Below are positions 1 through 8,390 of a stretch of DNA of 64,000 nucleotides, in pieces (position 1 is the stretch's first letter; every line of letters starts with the position of its first letter). The stretch is taken from assembly GCA_902763805.1 (NCBI GenBank), contig CACWTN010000001.1, positions 257,069 through 321,068 of the forward strand, read 5' to 3'. The notes under the pieces are model-generated. The model did no database searches, had not been told where the DNA came from, and was given only the letters and a program-made list of their open reading frames with translations. The DNA is from an uncultured bacterium. GTDB taxonomy: Bacteria > Cyanobacteriota > Vampirovibrionia > Gastranaerophilales > Gastranaerophilaceae. The position numbers and the translations under genes are program-made.

Positions 1-655
1 ATAATGAAGAATCTTCCGTTACTTTTACAGTCTGCAGGTTGTGTACCGCACTTTTAAAATTAGGAACCATTTTTTGTATCTGATCAACAAGCTTCGGACT
101 TACTATAATTGTGATGTTTTCTTTGTCATTTAAAAGTTTTATGGCATCTAAAGTAAGCTGATAAAGAACCTGAGGATTTAGCTTTATATGACAAACTTTA
201 TCTGCAATTGCCGTAACCAACTCCACAATATCTCTTGAAGCAGAATCAATAATATTTTTCTTCATATCAAAAGTAGAGCTTGCAAGCGTTTCCAGAGCTT
301 TTAATCCTTCTTCTGCGTCTTCATTAAACTTCTTCAGTCCGTCCAATCTGCCTTGTTCAAAGCCTTCATCATAACCCTGTTGTTTGATTGAGTCATATTC
401 GTTTTGAGCTTTTATTCTTGAATCTTCAATAATTCTGGTTGCTTCGTTACTTGCAGTCTGAACAATAATGGTAGATTTATTGCCTGCCGCATCAACCATC
501 TGCTGAGTTTTCTCACTTGTTTCTTCAAGTATTTTCTGTACTTTTGCTTCTGACTGCGTAACTTTAGACTGCTCAATCGGCAAAACATAACTTTCACCAA
601 ACTGAACATCTTTTCTTACTATTCTGTTATTATCACTACTATGTCCGCTACTCAA
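1..655 (-). CDS. fliH: Flagellar export-apparatus regulator FliH (C-terminus beyond window)
   Basis: FliH binds the flagellar type III ATPase FliI and docks it at the C-ring. I read about 218 codons in one open frame on the minus strand, running off the left edge. The protein has a polar N-terminus, a long charged helical stretch (residues about 40-115, containing KVQKILEETSEKTQQ and later GYDEGFEQGRLDGLKKF), and then a FliH/V-ATPase-E-like C-terminal part with VELVTAIADKV and NITIIVSPKL. The first usable start is a TTG at 655-653 that overlaps the 3' end of fliG by 8 bases, so translation is probably coupled. Order fliF-fliG-fliH is the standard flagellar order, which supports the call. The alternative, a V-type ATPase E subunit, is ruled out by context. 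Confidence 0.85.
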   Translation of the reverse strand, partial: MSSGHSSDNNRIVRKDVQFGESYVLPIEQSKVTQSEAKVQKILEETSEKTQQMVDAAGNKSTIIVQTASNEATRIIEDSRIKAQNEYDSIKQQGYDEGFEQGRLDGLKKFNEDAEEGLKALETLASSTFDMKKNIIDSASRDIVELVTAIADKVCHIKLNPQVLYQLTLDAIKLLNDKENITIIVSPKLVDQIQKMVPNFKSAVHNLQTVKVTEDSSL

Positions 656-1697
656 TTAATTCATCCTCAACACTAGCACGGGTAATTGTAATTTCACCTG
701 ATGCTTCAAGATTTCTAATCGCACTAACAACATTTGTCTGAGCATCCTGAACTTCTTTTGCACGGACAGGTCCAAGGTATTCCATATCATCCTGAAGCAT
801 TTGTCTGGCTCTTTCTGACATGTTATTGAATATTTTATCTTTGATTTCGTCTTTTGTACCTTTAAGAGCAATTGCAAGCTCTTTGGTATCGATTTCTCTG
901 AGAGTTCTCTGAATAGCACGGTCATCGAGGATAATGATGTCTTCAAATACGAACATCAAGTCACGAACCTGTTGTGCCATTTCCTGATTTTCAATATCAA
1001 GCCATTCCATAATATTCTTTTCTGTACCACGGTCGCAGCAGTTCAAGATATTTGCCAAAGACTCTACGCCGCCGGCATTTGAGAAGTCCTGAACCAGTAA
1101 GGCTGAAAATTTCCTTTCAACAATATCTTCGATTGTAGACAGAATTTCAGGGTTAGTAGGTGTCATATCCGCGATTTTCATTGATACAATCGCCTGTATA
1201 TCAGGGGGCAGGAATGAAAGAACCTGGGCTGCAAGTTCAGGCCTTATATATGCAAGAATAAGAGCCAGAAGCTGCGGATTTTCTGTTGCAAATGTGTTTG
1301 CCAGCTGCTGCGGGTCAGCTTCGTTCAGAAAATAGAACGGGTTTGTGTTAACCATTGAGTTAACTTTTTCAAGCATTTTTGCAGCTTCCGAATCACCGTA
1401 TGCCTGAGCAAGCAATTGTTTTGCGTAATTTACACCGCCTGATGCAACAAAGTTTTTAGCCTGAAATACCGCTTTGAACTCATTTAATACATCATTCAGG
1501 TCTTCATCAGGAACTTTACCAAGATTTGCAATATCCAGAGTTAACTGTTCCAATAAATCGTCGTCTTTAATATTTTTAAGAATTTCAGACGCCGTAGAAG
1601 GTCCAAGCGCAATAAGAAGTGCCGCCACCTTTTGGCTGGGACGTGTTATAACTTTTTTTGCCTCCTCTTTGGCTTTTTTTATCTCTTCTATACCCAT
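648..1697 (-). CDS. fliG: Flagellar motor switch protein FliG
   Basis: FliG is the C-ring protein that transmits torque from the stator and attaches to FliF. At 349 residues it is of normal length. The N-terminal domain (QKVAALLIALGPSTASEIL) is the FliF-binding part. The middle domain carries the EHPQ-like site as ENPQLLALILAYIRPE near residue 135. The C-terminal domain has FVFEDIIILDDRAIQRTLREID, the charged torque helix. ATG is preceded by AAGGA, and the gene starts 2 bases after the fliF stop, so it is co-transcribed with fliF and fliH. Confidence 0.97.
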   Translation of the reverse strand: MGIEEIKKAKEEAKKVITRPSQKVAALLIALGPSTASEILKNIKDDDLLEQLTLDIANLGKVPDEDLNDVLNEFKAVFQAKNFVASGGVNYAKQLLAQAYGDSEAAKMLEKVNSMVNTNPFYFLNEADPQQLANTFATENPQLLALILAYIRPELAAQVLSFLPPDIQAIVSMKIADMTPTNPEILSTIEDIVERKFSALLVQDFSNAGGVESLANILNCCDRGTEKNIMEWLDIENQEMAQQVRDLMFVFEDIIILDDRAIQRTLREIDTKELAIALKGTKDEIKDKIFNNMSERARQMLQDDMEYLGPVRAKEVQDAQTNVVSAIRNLEASGEITITRASVEDELIE

Positions 1698-1699
1698 GT

Positions 1700-3262
1700 T
1701 TAGTTATCCTTGATGTATGAAACAAGTAACTTCGCAGCTTCTTCAGGTGCTGTCATTACAGCCTCATTCAGTTCATTTATGCTTTGGTCTTTTTGTGACC
1801 TTATTTCTTTCTTATCCAGTACTATTGCAGGTGCATCTTCTTCAGGTTCACTCTCTTCAGCAGATGATTCCTGCAATTCTTCCATTCTTCTTTCTACACG
1901 TCTTCCTGTAGGTATTTTGCTGACAAAATTCTTCAGAATTAACAGAGCAAATCCGCCCATTAACAAGATAACTATAAGCGGTATAACAGAAGAACTGATA
2001 AAGTAAAGTATCTGCTGTTGTTCATATTGACGGTTAAATTCTTCCTGTGATTTTTTGTCTACCGTTACACCCTCAAATTGTAATCCTGAAACCGAAATTA
2101 CATCGCCTCTCGAATAATCAATGCCGGATGCGGATTGTATAAGATTTTTTATTTCTTCTTTTTCGGTATCTGTCAAAACTTTGTTTATTGCAACCGCAAT
2201 AGAAAGTCTTTTTACCGTACCCGGAGCATACACAACCTGCTTAACTTCTTTTGAAACACTGTAATTAACGGCTGTTTTTTGTTTTGTATAATTCAAATTC
2301 CTGTTAACCGTAACAGGCGGAGTTAAATTTTGTGAATTCTGAACATTATTCGGATTTTCGTAGGTTTCCGTTTCTGTCTGAGAACTGGTTATAACACCCG
2401 TGCCTTTATCGTCAGCCAGGGGTATATAGCTTTCTATTGTTGCTTTTGCTGAGTTAAAATCAATATCTGCACTAACCTGTACTGATACATTACCCTTTCC
2501 GACTATTTTTTCAAGCACAGATGAAACTTTTTTTGCTGTTTCTTTTTCTAAGTTGCTCTTGAAACTTTCCATATCAGTTGAGCTTTTAGATGCCTCGTCT
2601 GACAGACTGTTTCCGCTCTGGTCAGTAATAAATACCTGTTCGGGACTTAATCTCGGGACAGAATACGCAACCAGATTTTTAATCGCTTTTACCTGAGCGC
2701 TTTTAATTTTATATCCGGGTTCAAGAACCAAAACTACTGATGCCGAAGGTTTTTCGTCACTGTCCTCGAAAATTGAACGTTCAGGTTCAGCTAACTGAAC
2801 ACGTGCAAATTTAATACCCTGTATTTTTTCTATTGAACGGACAAGCTCGCCCTGAAAAATTCTTTGTTTTGTTAATTTATTCTTAAAATCAGTTGAGCCT
2901 AACTGCATATTGTCCAAAAGTTCAAAACCCATATCCTGATTTTTAATAAATCCGTTTTCAGCGACGAAAATACGCATTTCGTCACGCACATTTGAAGGAA
3001 CTAATACAGACTTGTGGTCTTCAGATACTTTATATCTGTAACCGTTCTTTTTCATACCTTCAACAATACTTATAGTATCGACTTCGTTTAAGTCTGAATA
3101 TAAAACCACCCAATCCGGCTCCATCGCTTTTGACAGAAAAAATGTTGCAGCGATTATGGTTAAAATTATCAGAATGAGCATGCCGAACTTTTGAGCCCCG
3201 TCAAGCCCGTTCCATAATTTCTTCATATCATTAGCCAAAAGTGCAAAATAATTGTTTTCCAT
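1700..3262 (-). CDS. fliF: Flagellar MS-ring protein FliF
   Basis: FliF forms the membrane ring on which the basal body and export gate assemble. It has an N-terminal membrane segment (residues about 25-45, FGMLILIILTIIAATFF), the YscJ/FliF domain with LYSDLNEVD and LVRSIEKIQGIKFARVQLAEPE, a C-terminal ring domain, a second membrane helix near residue 430 (VIPLIVILLMGGFALLIL), and an acidic tail ending in the FliG-binding region (AAKLLVSYI). I place the start at the ATG at 3262, giving MENNYF, because GGGGAG lies just upstream; an in-frame GTG five codons earlier is the alternative. First gene of the fliF-fliG-fliH run. Confidence 0.96.
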   Translation of the reverse strand: MENNYFALLANDMKKLWNGLDGAQKFGMLILIILTIIAATFFLSKAMEPDWVVLYSDLNEVDTISIVEGMKKNGYRYKVSEDHKSVLVPSNVRDEMRIFVAENGFIKNQDMGFELLDNMQLGSTDFKNKLTKQRIFQGELVRSIEKIQGIKFARVQLAEPERSIFEDSDEKPSASVVLVLEPGYKIKSAQVKAIKNLVAYSVPRLSPEQVFITDQSGNSLSDEASKSSTDMESFKSNLEKETAKKVSSVLEKIVGKGNVSVQVSADIDFNSAKATIESYIPLADDKGTGVITSSQTETETYENPNNVQNSQNLTPPVTVNRNLNYTKQKTAVNYSVSKEVKQVVYAPGTVKRLSIAVAINKVLTDTEKEEIKNLIQSASGIDYSRGDVISVSGLQFEGVTVDKKSQEEFNRQYEQQQILYFISSSVIPLIVILLMGGFALLILKNFVSKIPTGRRVERRMEELQESSAEESEPEEDAPAIVLDKKEIRSQKDQSINELNEAVMTAPEEAAKLLVSYIKDN

Positions 3263-3361
3263 TATCTCCCCACGCACTATTACTCAATAATAATGATAAC
3301 CTATCCTTATTACTATTTCAAATAGTTAAGATATTTTAAGCAGTTATTATCTTTTGACGTT

Positions 3362-4036
3362 TCAACCGTTCAGAACATTCGGTAATACGCCGTCAACGGG
3401 TATAACAGCCGGTATTTTTCCCGTCTCTCTTATTTGACGTTTAAATTCTTCAATATCAACTTTTATCGGGTCAAATGTGTTGTAATGCATAGGTATTACC
3501 ACAGTTGCCCGAAGCCATTCGGCAGCCTTTGCGGCATGCTCAATATCCATTGTATACTTTCCGCCAATTGGCAGCATAACAATTTCAGGAGAATAAAGTT
3601 CGCCGATAGTTTTCATTTCTGAGTTAAGACAGGTATCTCCCGCATGATATATTTTCCTGCCTTCTATTTCCATAACAACTCCGCAGGGGCATCCTCCATA
3701 CTGACCGTCAGGTGTTGTGCTTGAATGAAATGCGGGAACAAGAATTGCTCTTCCCCAGCTGTATTCTCTCCAGGAACCCAGTCCCATATCTATTGCGGAA
3801 GCTCCCTTTTTTGCACAATAGTTTGCAAGTTCAAAAATTGCGGTTATCGGTGCGCCCACTCGGGCTGATATCTCAACAGCACTGCCAAGATGATCTCCAT
3901 GCCCGTGAGTAACGAATATATCACTGATATTTTCCGGTCTGTAATTCGGTACACAAACCAAAAACGGGTCTATAAGTACCTTTTTGCCTTTAGTTATAAT
4001 CTCAAAAGCACTGTGTCCCAAATAGTGTATATCCAT
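3362..4036 (-). CDS. UPF0173 metal-dependent hydrolase
   Basis: Metallo-beta-lactamase-fold hydrolase of the UPF0173 (YtkL-like) family. The substrate is unknown. The metal motif HxHxDH reads THGHGDH near residue 45; later ligands are AFHSS, HAGDT and the terminal HYNTF. About 224 residues is normal for the family. The ATG at 4036 (MDIHYLGHSAFE) is chosen because it overlaps the TAA stop of the upstream hxlR gene (TAATG) and matches family N-termini; an upstream in-frame extension is poor. It ends in TGA, which shows that TGA is a stop in this genome. The pairing with an HxlR regulator suggests that expression responds to that regulator's signal. Confidence 0.9.
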   Translation of the reverse strand: MDIHYLGHSAFEIITKGKKVLIDPFLVCVPNYRPENISDIFVTHGHGDHLGSAVEISARVGAPITAIFELANYCAKKGASAIDMGLGSWREYSWGRAILVPAFHSSTTPDGQYGGCPCGVVMEIEGRKIYHAGDTCLNSEMKTIGELYSPEIVMLPIGGKYTMDIEHAAKAAEWLRATVVIPMHYNTFDPIKVDIEEFKRQIRETGKIPAVIPVDGVLPNVLNG

Positions 4037-4377
4037 TATCCGCCATACCTTTCCATAAGTTTTCTGAGCCGTCTGTACTCTTTTCCCCATTTTTGCATTG
4101 ATTCAATTACGGGTTTCAGAGTATAACCTATATCGGTTAAATAATATTCCACACGGTTTACCTCTTTTTCATCAACTTCCCTGATAATAAGTCCGTCTTC
4201 TTCCATTTCTTTAAGACAGGCTGTAAGAACTTTTGCCGTGCACCCTAATGATTTTTTAAGCTCACAAAATCTCATCTCTTTTTTTAAGAGATTTTTTACA
4301 ATAAGTATTTTCCACTTTGCTCCCACCAGCTGCAAAACAACCGCAACAGGATTTGATGATAAATCTTTGTAATCCAT
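4036..4377 (-). CDS. HxlR-family winged-helix transcriptional regulator
   Basis: Small (113 aa) winged-helix regulator. It shows the HxlR pattern: residues about 14-30 VLQLVGAKWKILIVKNL, then the recognition region RFCELKKSLGCTAKVLTACLKEMEEDGLIIREV and a wing VNRVEYYLTDIGYTLKPVI. HxlR proteins often sense reactive electrophiles or redox state and act on their own promoter. No Cys is visible at the extreme N-terminus; one Cys sits in the HTH (residue about 38) and another near 45. It is translated first in a two-gene unit with the UPF0173 hydrolase. Its start is 6 bases from a TATAAT box, so the mRNA is probably leaderless. Confidence 0.9.
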   Translation of the reverse strand: MDYKDLSSNPVAVVLQLVGAKWKILIVKNLLKKEMRFCELKKSLGCTAKVLTACLKEMEEDGLIIREVDEKEVNRVEYYLTDIGYTLKPVIESMQKWGKEYRRLRKLMERYGG

Positions 4378-4451
4378 AAAAGAATTATACCAAGGGTATT
4401 TGTTTAAGTAAATAAGTTTACTAAAATCCCTGCACTTGGTATAATCATATT
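4378..4451. promoter_or_regulatory. Divergent leaderless promoters with a central dyad (candidate HxlR operator)
   Basis: Two promoters face away from each other. On plus, TTTACT at 4417-4422, a 17-bp spacer, TATAAT at 4440-4445, then 6 bases to ATG at 4452. On minus, TTTACT at 4412-4407, 17 bp, TATAAT at 4389-4384, then 6 bases to ATG at 4377. The two -35 boxes form the dyad AGTAAA-TAAG-TTTACT in the centre, and the outer arms ATTATACCAAG / CTTGGTATAAT (4384-4394 and 4435-4445) are also complementary. HxlR regulators bind such dyads, so joint control of both genes is a reasonable inference. Confidence 0.75.
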
Positions 4452-5639
4452 ATGGGGAATGATATAGAAACACTACAGGAACTTTTAAAAGAAGATCCTT
4501 CTAACTTTCAGGCAAGGAGAGAATTGTCTATAATTCTTGTTAATCAGGGATTTAATGAAGAAGCGGAAGGAAATCTGGAATACCTTTGTAAATATTTTCC
4601 TGAGGATGCCGAACTTCACTATAACCTGGGAATTGTTTATGAAAAACTTAAAAAATTTGACAAAGCAAAGAAAGCTTACCAAAAAGCTATTTCAATTTCT
4701 CCGCAGGAAGATTTTTACTATAACCTCGGTGAAGTCCTTGTTGACTTAAAAGAATGGGATGAAGCGGAAAAATGTTTCAAAGAGGTCTTAAAGACAGATC
4801 CGAATGACTCAAATTGTTATTTTAATCTGGGTTTGTGTTATTACAATCGTGACGAAAAAAATAAAGCACTTGATAATTTTCAGAAAGCTGTTTCTATTAA
4901 TCCGAAGGATGTATATGCGTATTTTTATCTCGGATACATTTATCAGAATGACGGACTGACAAATTTTGCGGTAGAAAGTTACAAAAAAGTTCTTGAAGTT
5001 TCTCCTGATTACAGTTGGGCATATTTTAATCTCGGCTCTATTGCATTCAAAAACGGTAATGACGATGAAGCAAAAGAGTATTTAAAGAAAACTATTCAGT
5101 ATAATCCTGCAGATTATGAAGCGTATAAACTTCTTGTTAAAATTTGCCTGAAAGATAATGAAACGGAAGAAATTCTGGAGATTTTACACACTGCACTTGA
5201 ACAGGAAGAAAACGGAGATTTATTCTACTGTCTTGCAAGAGTGTATAAATTCATAGGCAATCTTGAAAACTATTATGATGCACTTAGAAATGCGCTCAGA
5301 AATCCTTATACACTGTCTTATTCAAAGAAAGCTGTCAAAGCCGAACTTGATTTTGTCGGAGAAAAAATCGGCAGACATGAAAATATTGAACCTGAACGCA
5401 CAGTTGAAGAATATAACGACACCGAAGAAACTTCTGATGCTGAAAGTAAACATGAAGATTATGACTATGAGGAGGAGGACGAAGAAGATGATGAAGAAAA
5501 CGGATACGAAGAATACGATAATTCTGATGAATCGGACGAATCCGATTGGGATGAAGATGGTGAAGAAGACGAGTTCGACGATGACGAAGAAGACTGGGAA
5601 GATGATGACGCTTCCGAAGAAGATAGTGATGAAGAGTAG
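4452..5639 (+). CDS. TPR-repeat protein with long acidic C-terminal tail
   Basis: 395 residues. Residues about 1-270 are tandem tetratricopeptide repeats, each with the W/Y-N-LG-Y-A-P pattern (for example AELHYNLGIVYEKLKKFDKAKKAYQKAISISP and NCYFNLGLCYYNRDEKNKALDNFQKAVSINP split over successive helices). From about residue 310 the chain is almost entirely Asp, Glu, Ser and Tyr, so it is probably disordered. No signal peptide, so it should be cytoplasmic. TPR arrays mediate protein-protein contacts; the partner is unknown. It lies directly upstream of recN, 10 bases apart, and diverges from hxlR. ATG is 6 bases from TATAAT, with no Shine-Dalgarno site. Confidence 0.85.
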   Translation: MGNDIETLQELLKEDPSNFQARRELSIILVNQGFNEEAEGNLEYLCKYFPEDAELHYNLGIVYEKLKKFDKAKKAYQKAISISPQEDFYYNLGEVLVDLKEWDEAEKCFKEVLKTDPNDSNCYFNLGLCYYNRDEKNKALDNFQKAVSINPKDVYAYFYLGYIYQNDGLTNFAVESYKKVLEVSPDYSWAYFNLGSIAFKNGNDDEAKEYLKKTIQYNPADYEAYKLLVKICLKDNETEEILEILHTALEQEENGDLFYCLARVYKFIGNLENYYDALRNALRNPYTLSYSKKAVKAELDFVGEKIGRHENIEPERTVEEYNDTEETSDAESKHEDYDYEEEDEEDDEENGYEEYDNSDESDESDWDEDGEEDEFDDDEEDWEDDDASEEDSDEE

Positions 5640-5649
5640 TATTTAAAAT

Positions 5650-7314
5650 ATGTTATCAAAGATTTTTATTAAGAATTACATTTTAATAGACGAGCTTGAA
5701 CTGGACTTATCCGAAGGATTAAATATTATCACCGGCGAAACCGGCGCAGGAAAAAGCATCCTTATTAACGCCATTGATATTGCTTTCGGCGGTGGTAAAG
5801 GCGGTAACAGAGAAATAATTAAAAGCGGTGCAGAAAAAGCTCTTATTGAAATTACTATCCTTAATAAAAAACAAGATGTTTCGGCTTTTTTTGAAGAATA
5901 CGGTATTGAAAACTACGGTGAAGAAATAATTTTATCAAGAGAAATTACCCCGACTTCAAGCCGTGCAAGAGTTAACGGTTCGCTTGTTAATCAGGAATTT
6001 TTAAAAATTTTCAGGGAAATGTTTCTTGATATACACTCCCAACATCAGACTTATTCATTCTTGCAGCCAAAATATCATATTGCACTATTGGATGCTTATA
6101 CAAAAAATACCTGCGGAAACTTGTTAGAAGAATATCACTCGGAATATGAAAAATACAAAAAAATGTTATCTGAGCTTGAAGAACTGAAAAATTCCGCAAA
6201 TAAAACCGAAGACCAGATAGAGTTTCTTCGTTTTCAGACCGAAGAAATAGAAGGTGCCGAAGTAAATGACATTAATGAAGATGAGAAACTTAATAATGAG
6301 TTAGCCGTTTTAGAAAACGTTGAAAAGCTCAAAGAGCTTACAGGTTCTTCTTATTGGTCAATATCAGGCGACGACGGTTCCATTCTTGAAGGGCTTTTAC
6401 AGATAAAGCAAAACCTTTCAAAAGCTTCAGGCATGGATTCTTCGCTTGAACAAACAGAAAGCGATTTAATCGGTGCTATTGATTCACTTAAAGGGATTTC
6501 ATCATATTTAAGAGATTATTCTTCTTTGCTTGAAAACGATGAAGAAAGAATGAATACCATTCAGGAACGCCTGTTTTTGCTTGATAAGCTTAAACGCAAA
6601 TACGGCGGAACGCTGGAAAATGTTATAAAAGAAGGTGAAAAACTTCGCAAAGAACTTGACGGAATAGAGTTTTCAACCCAAAATATTGAAGATTTGGAAT
6701 TACAAACAGAAAAACAACACAGCTTGCTTAAAGTTCTTGCTGAAAAACTCTCTGAAGAACGTAAAAAGTATGGAGAAGTGTTATCTTCTTTGATAGTTGA
6801 AAAACTTGAAAAATTAGAGCTTCCCAAAGTTAAGTTTACTATTGACATCCAACCCTGCGAACTCAATCAGAACGGGTGTGATAAGGTTGAATTCTTAATC
6901 TCAACAAATATTTCGGAAGGGCTTAAACCGCTTGCAAAAGTTGCATCAGGCGGTGAAATTTCAAGAGTAATGCTTGCAATAAAAACAATTTTTGCCGAAA
7001 GCGATAATATTGATACTGTTATTTTTGATGAAATAGATACGGGTATTTCGGGCAAAACCTCTCAATCCGTTGCAGATGAAGTCAAAGAACTTTCAAAATA
7101 TATGCAGATTATTATGATTACTCATCAGGCAATCATAGCTTCAAAATCTGACAGACACATTTATGTATCCAAAACTCAGGACAATACGACAAATGTCACT
7201 ATCTCGGTTCTTGAAGGAGAAACAAAACTCAAAGCTATTGCAGAACTTGCAGGCGGAGATGTTAATGAAGAATCGCTTAAGTTTGCAGAAATGCTGGTGG
7301 GAGGACAGGTATAA
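5650..7314 (+). CDS. recN: DNA repair protein RecN
   Basis: RecN is an SMC-like ATPase recruited to DNA double-strand breaks. 554 residues is the usual length. Walker A is GETGAGKSIL near residue 30, followed by the family motif LFLDIHSQHQTYSFLQP-like segment (residues about 127-140). A coiled coil occupies about 160-370. The signature VASGGEISRVMLAIK is near residue 435 and Walker B VIFDEIDTGISG near 457. The start MLSKIFIKNY matches RecN N-termini. It follows the TPR gene closely without an obvious ribosome-binding site, and its stop overlaps the next gene's ATG (TAATG). Confidence 0.97.
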   Translation: MLSKIFIKNYILIDELELDLSEGLNIITGETGAGKSILINAIDIAFGGGKGGNREIIKSGAEKALIEITILNKKQDVSAFFEEYGIENYGEEIILSREITPTSSRARVNGSLVNQEFLKIFREMFLDIHSQHQTYSFLQPKYHIALLDAYTKNTCGNLLEEYHSEYEKYKKMLSELEELKNSANKTEDQIEFLRFQTEEIEGAEVNDINEDEKLNNELAVLENVEKLKELTGSSYWSISGDDGSILEGLLQIKQNLSKASGMDSSLEQTESDLIGAIDSLKGISSYLRDYSSLLENDEERMNTIQERLFLLDKLKRKYGGTLENVIKEGEKLRKELDGIEFSTQNIEDLELQTEKQHSLLKVLAEKLSEERKKYGEVLSSLIVEKLEKLELPKVKFTIDIQPCELNQNGCDKVEFLISTNISEGLKPLAKVASGGEISRVMLAIKTIFAESDNIDTVIFDEIDTGISGKTSQSVADEVKELSKYMQIIMITHQAIIASKSDRHIYVSKTQDNTTNVTISVLEGETKLKAIAELAGGDVNEESLKFAEMLVGGQV

Positions 7315-8186
7315 TGAACTATTATAAAAAGTATACTCCGTATTTGTTTTTGCTTCCCGCAGCTGCAGTTTTAATCGTGTTCTTCTTTATACCGTTTTTT
7401 CAAACCTTCGGACTGAGCTTTTTTGATTATTCATCAAGTATTTATAATCCGACGTTTAACGGTCTGGATAATTACGCAAAACTTTTCAGAGAACCGATTT
7501 TTTACAAGGTTATGTTTAATACTTTTATGTACCTTGTAATTGCAGTTCCGTTTTTGGTAACATTCCCACTGTTTCTTGCAATTCTAATTAACCAAAAAAT
7601 AAGAGGTATAACGCTTTATAAAATCCTTTTATATCTGCCGGTAATCGTTTCCATAGTTGTTGCGGCAATTGCTTTCAAGTGGCTTTATGCCGGTCAGGGT
7701 ATTTTAAATTATGTACTATCATTAATTAACATACCTCCGATAAACTGGCTTGTTGATACGCACTGGGCATTGTTTTCGGTTGCTGTTGTAACTATATGGA
7801 AAGGTATCGGATATTACATGATGATTTACCTTGCTTCTCTGATGAGCGTTCCTCAGGAGCTTTATGAAGCTTGTGATATAGACGGTGCAAACTTTTTAAC
7901 AAAACACCTTACGGTCACAATTCCGCATATAATGCCGACAATTGCACTTGTTTCAACTATAAGTACAATATCTGCTATGAAAGTTTTTGCAGAAATTTAC
8001 GTTATGACAAAAGGCGGACCTTTGGATTCTACAAAAACCATTGTTTATTATATTTACGAACGTGCTTTTGAAAACCTTGATTTAGGCTATGCTTCAGCAC
8101 TTGCGGTTGTTCTTTTGGTTATTGTAATGATTTTCTCTCTAATCAACATCCTTTGTTTTGAAAAAAATAAATACAGCGATATATAA
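7314..8186 (+). CDS. Sugar ABC transporter permease, MalF/UgpA type
   Basis: Inner-membrane permease of a CUT1-type carbohydrate importer, 290 residues with six predicted membrane spans. The EAA loop, which contacts the ATPase, is YEACDIDGANFLTKHLTVTIP near residue 180-200. The ATG overlaps the recN stop by one base, an odd partnership for a transporter. No binding protein, second permease or ATPase lies beside it, so its partners must be elsewhere. A second MalF-type permease occurs at 42926-43771, also alone. The sugar cannot be inferred. Confidence 0.88.
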   Translation: MNYYKKYTPYLFLLPAAAVLIVFFFIPFFQTFGLSFFDYSSSIYNPTFNGLDNYAKLFREPIFYKVMFNTFMYLVIAVPFLVTFPLFLAILINQKIRGITLYKILLYLPVIVSIVVAAIAFKWLYAGQGILNYVLSLINIPPINWLVDTHWALFSVAVVTIWKGIGYYMMIYLASLMSVPQELYEACDIDGANFLTKHLTVTIPHIMPTIALVSTISTISAMKVFAEIYVMTKGGPLDSTKTIVYYIYERAFENLDLGYASALAVVLLVIVMIFSLINILCFEKNKYSDI

Positions 8187-8243
8187 AAATTCCCTCTCGC
8201 AAAAGGAAAAGGTCAGGATGAAGTCAAAACTTTTATAAATATA

Positions 8244-8276
8244 AAGGTGGGCACGCTTTTCAGCTTTGCCCACCTT
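8244..8276. terminator. Bidirectional terminator between the permease and fusA
   Basis: AAGGTGGGCA (8244-8253) pairs with TGCCCACCTT (8267-8276) around a 13-base loop. A T-rich stretch follows on both strands. It lies between two convergent genes and can end both. The rest of 8187-8390 holds no gene that I can see. Confidence 0.7.
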
Positions 8277-8390
8277 ACTTTTATTATATTTTTGTTATTC
8301 CCTACTTAGCAGCTCCCGCTGTCTTGGTCGCTCGCGTTAAACGGCAACGCATTTTGCCGGCATAATTCTCATTACTTGGCAAAATTGCTT

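Noticed and set aside
5465-5659. Serine-rich frame on the minus strand
   Set aside because: It is the antisense of the GAT/GAA-rich acidic tail of the TPR protein, so its Ser content is a codon artefact.
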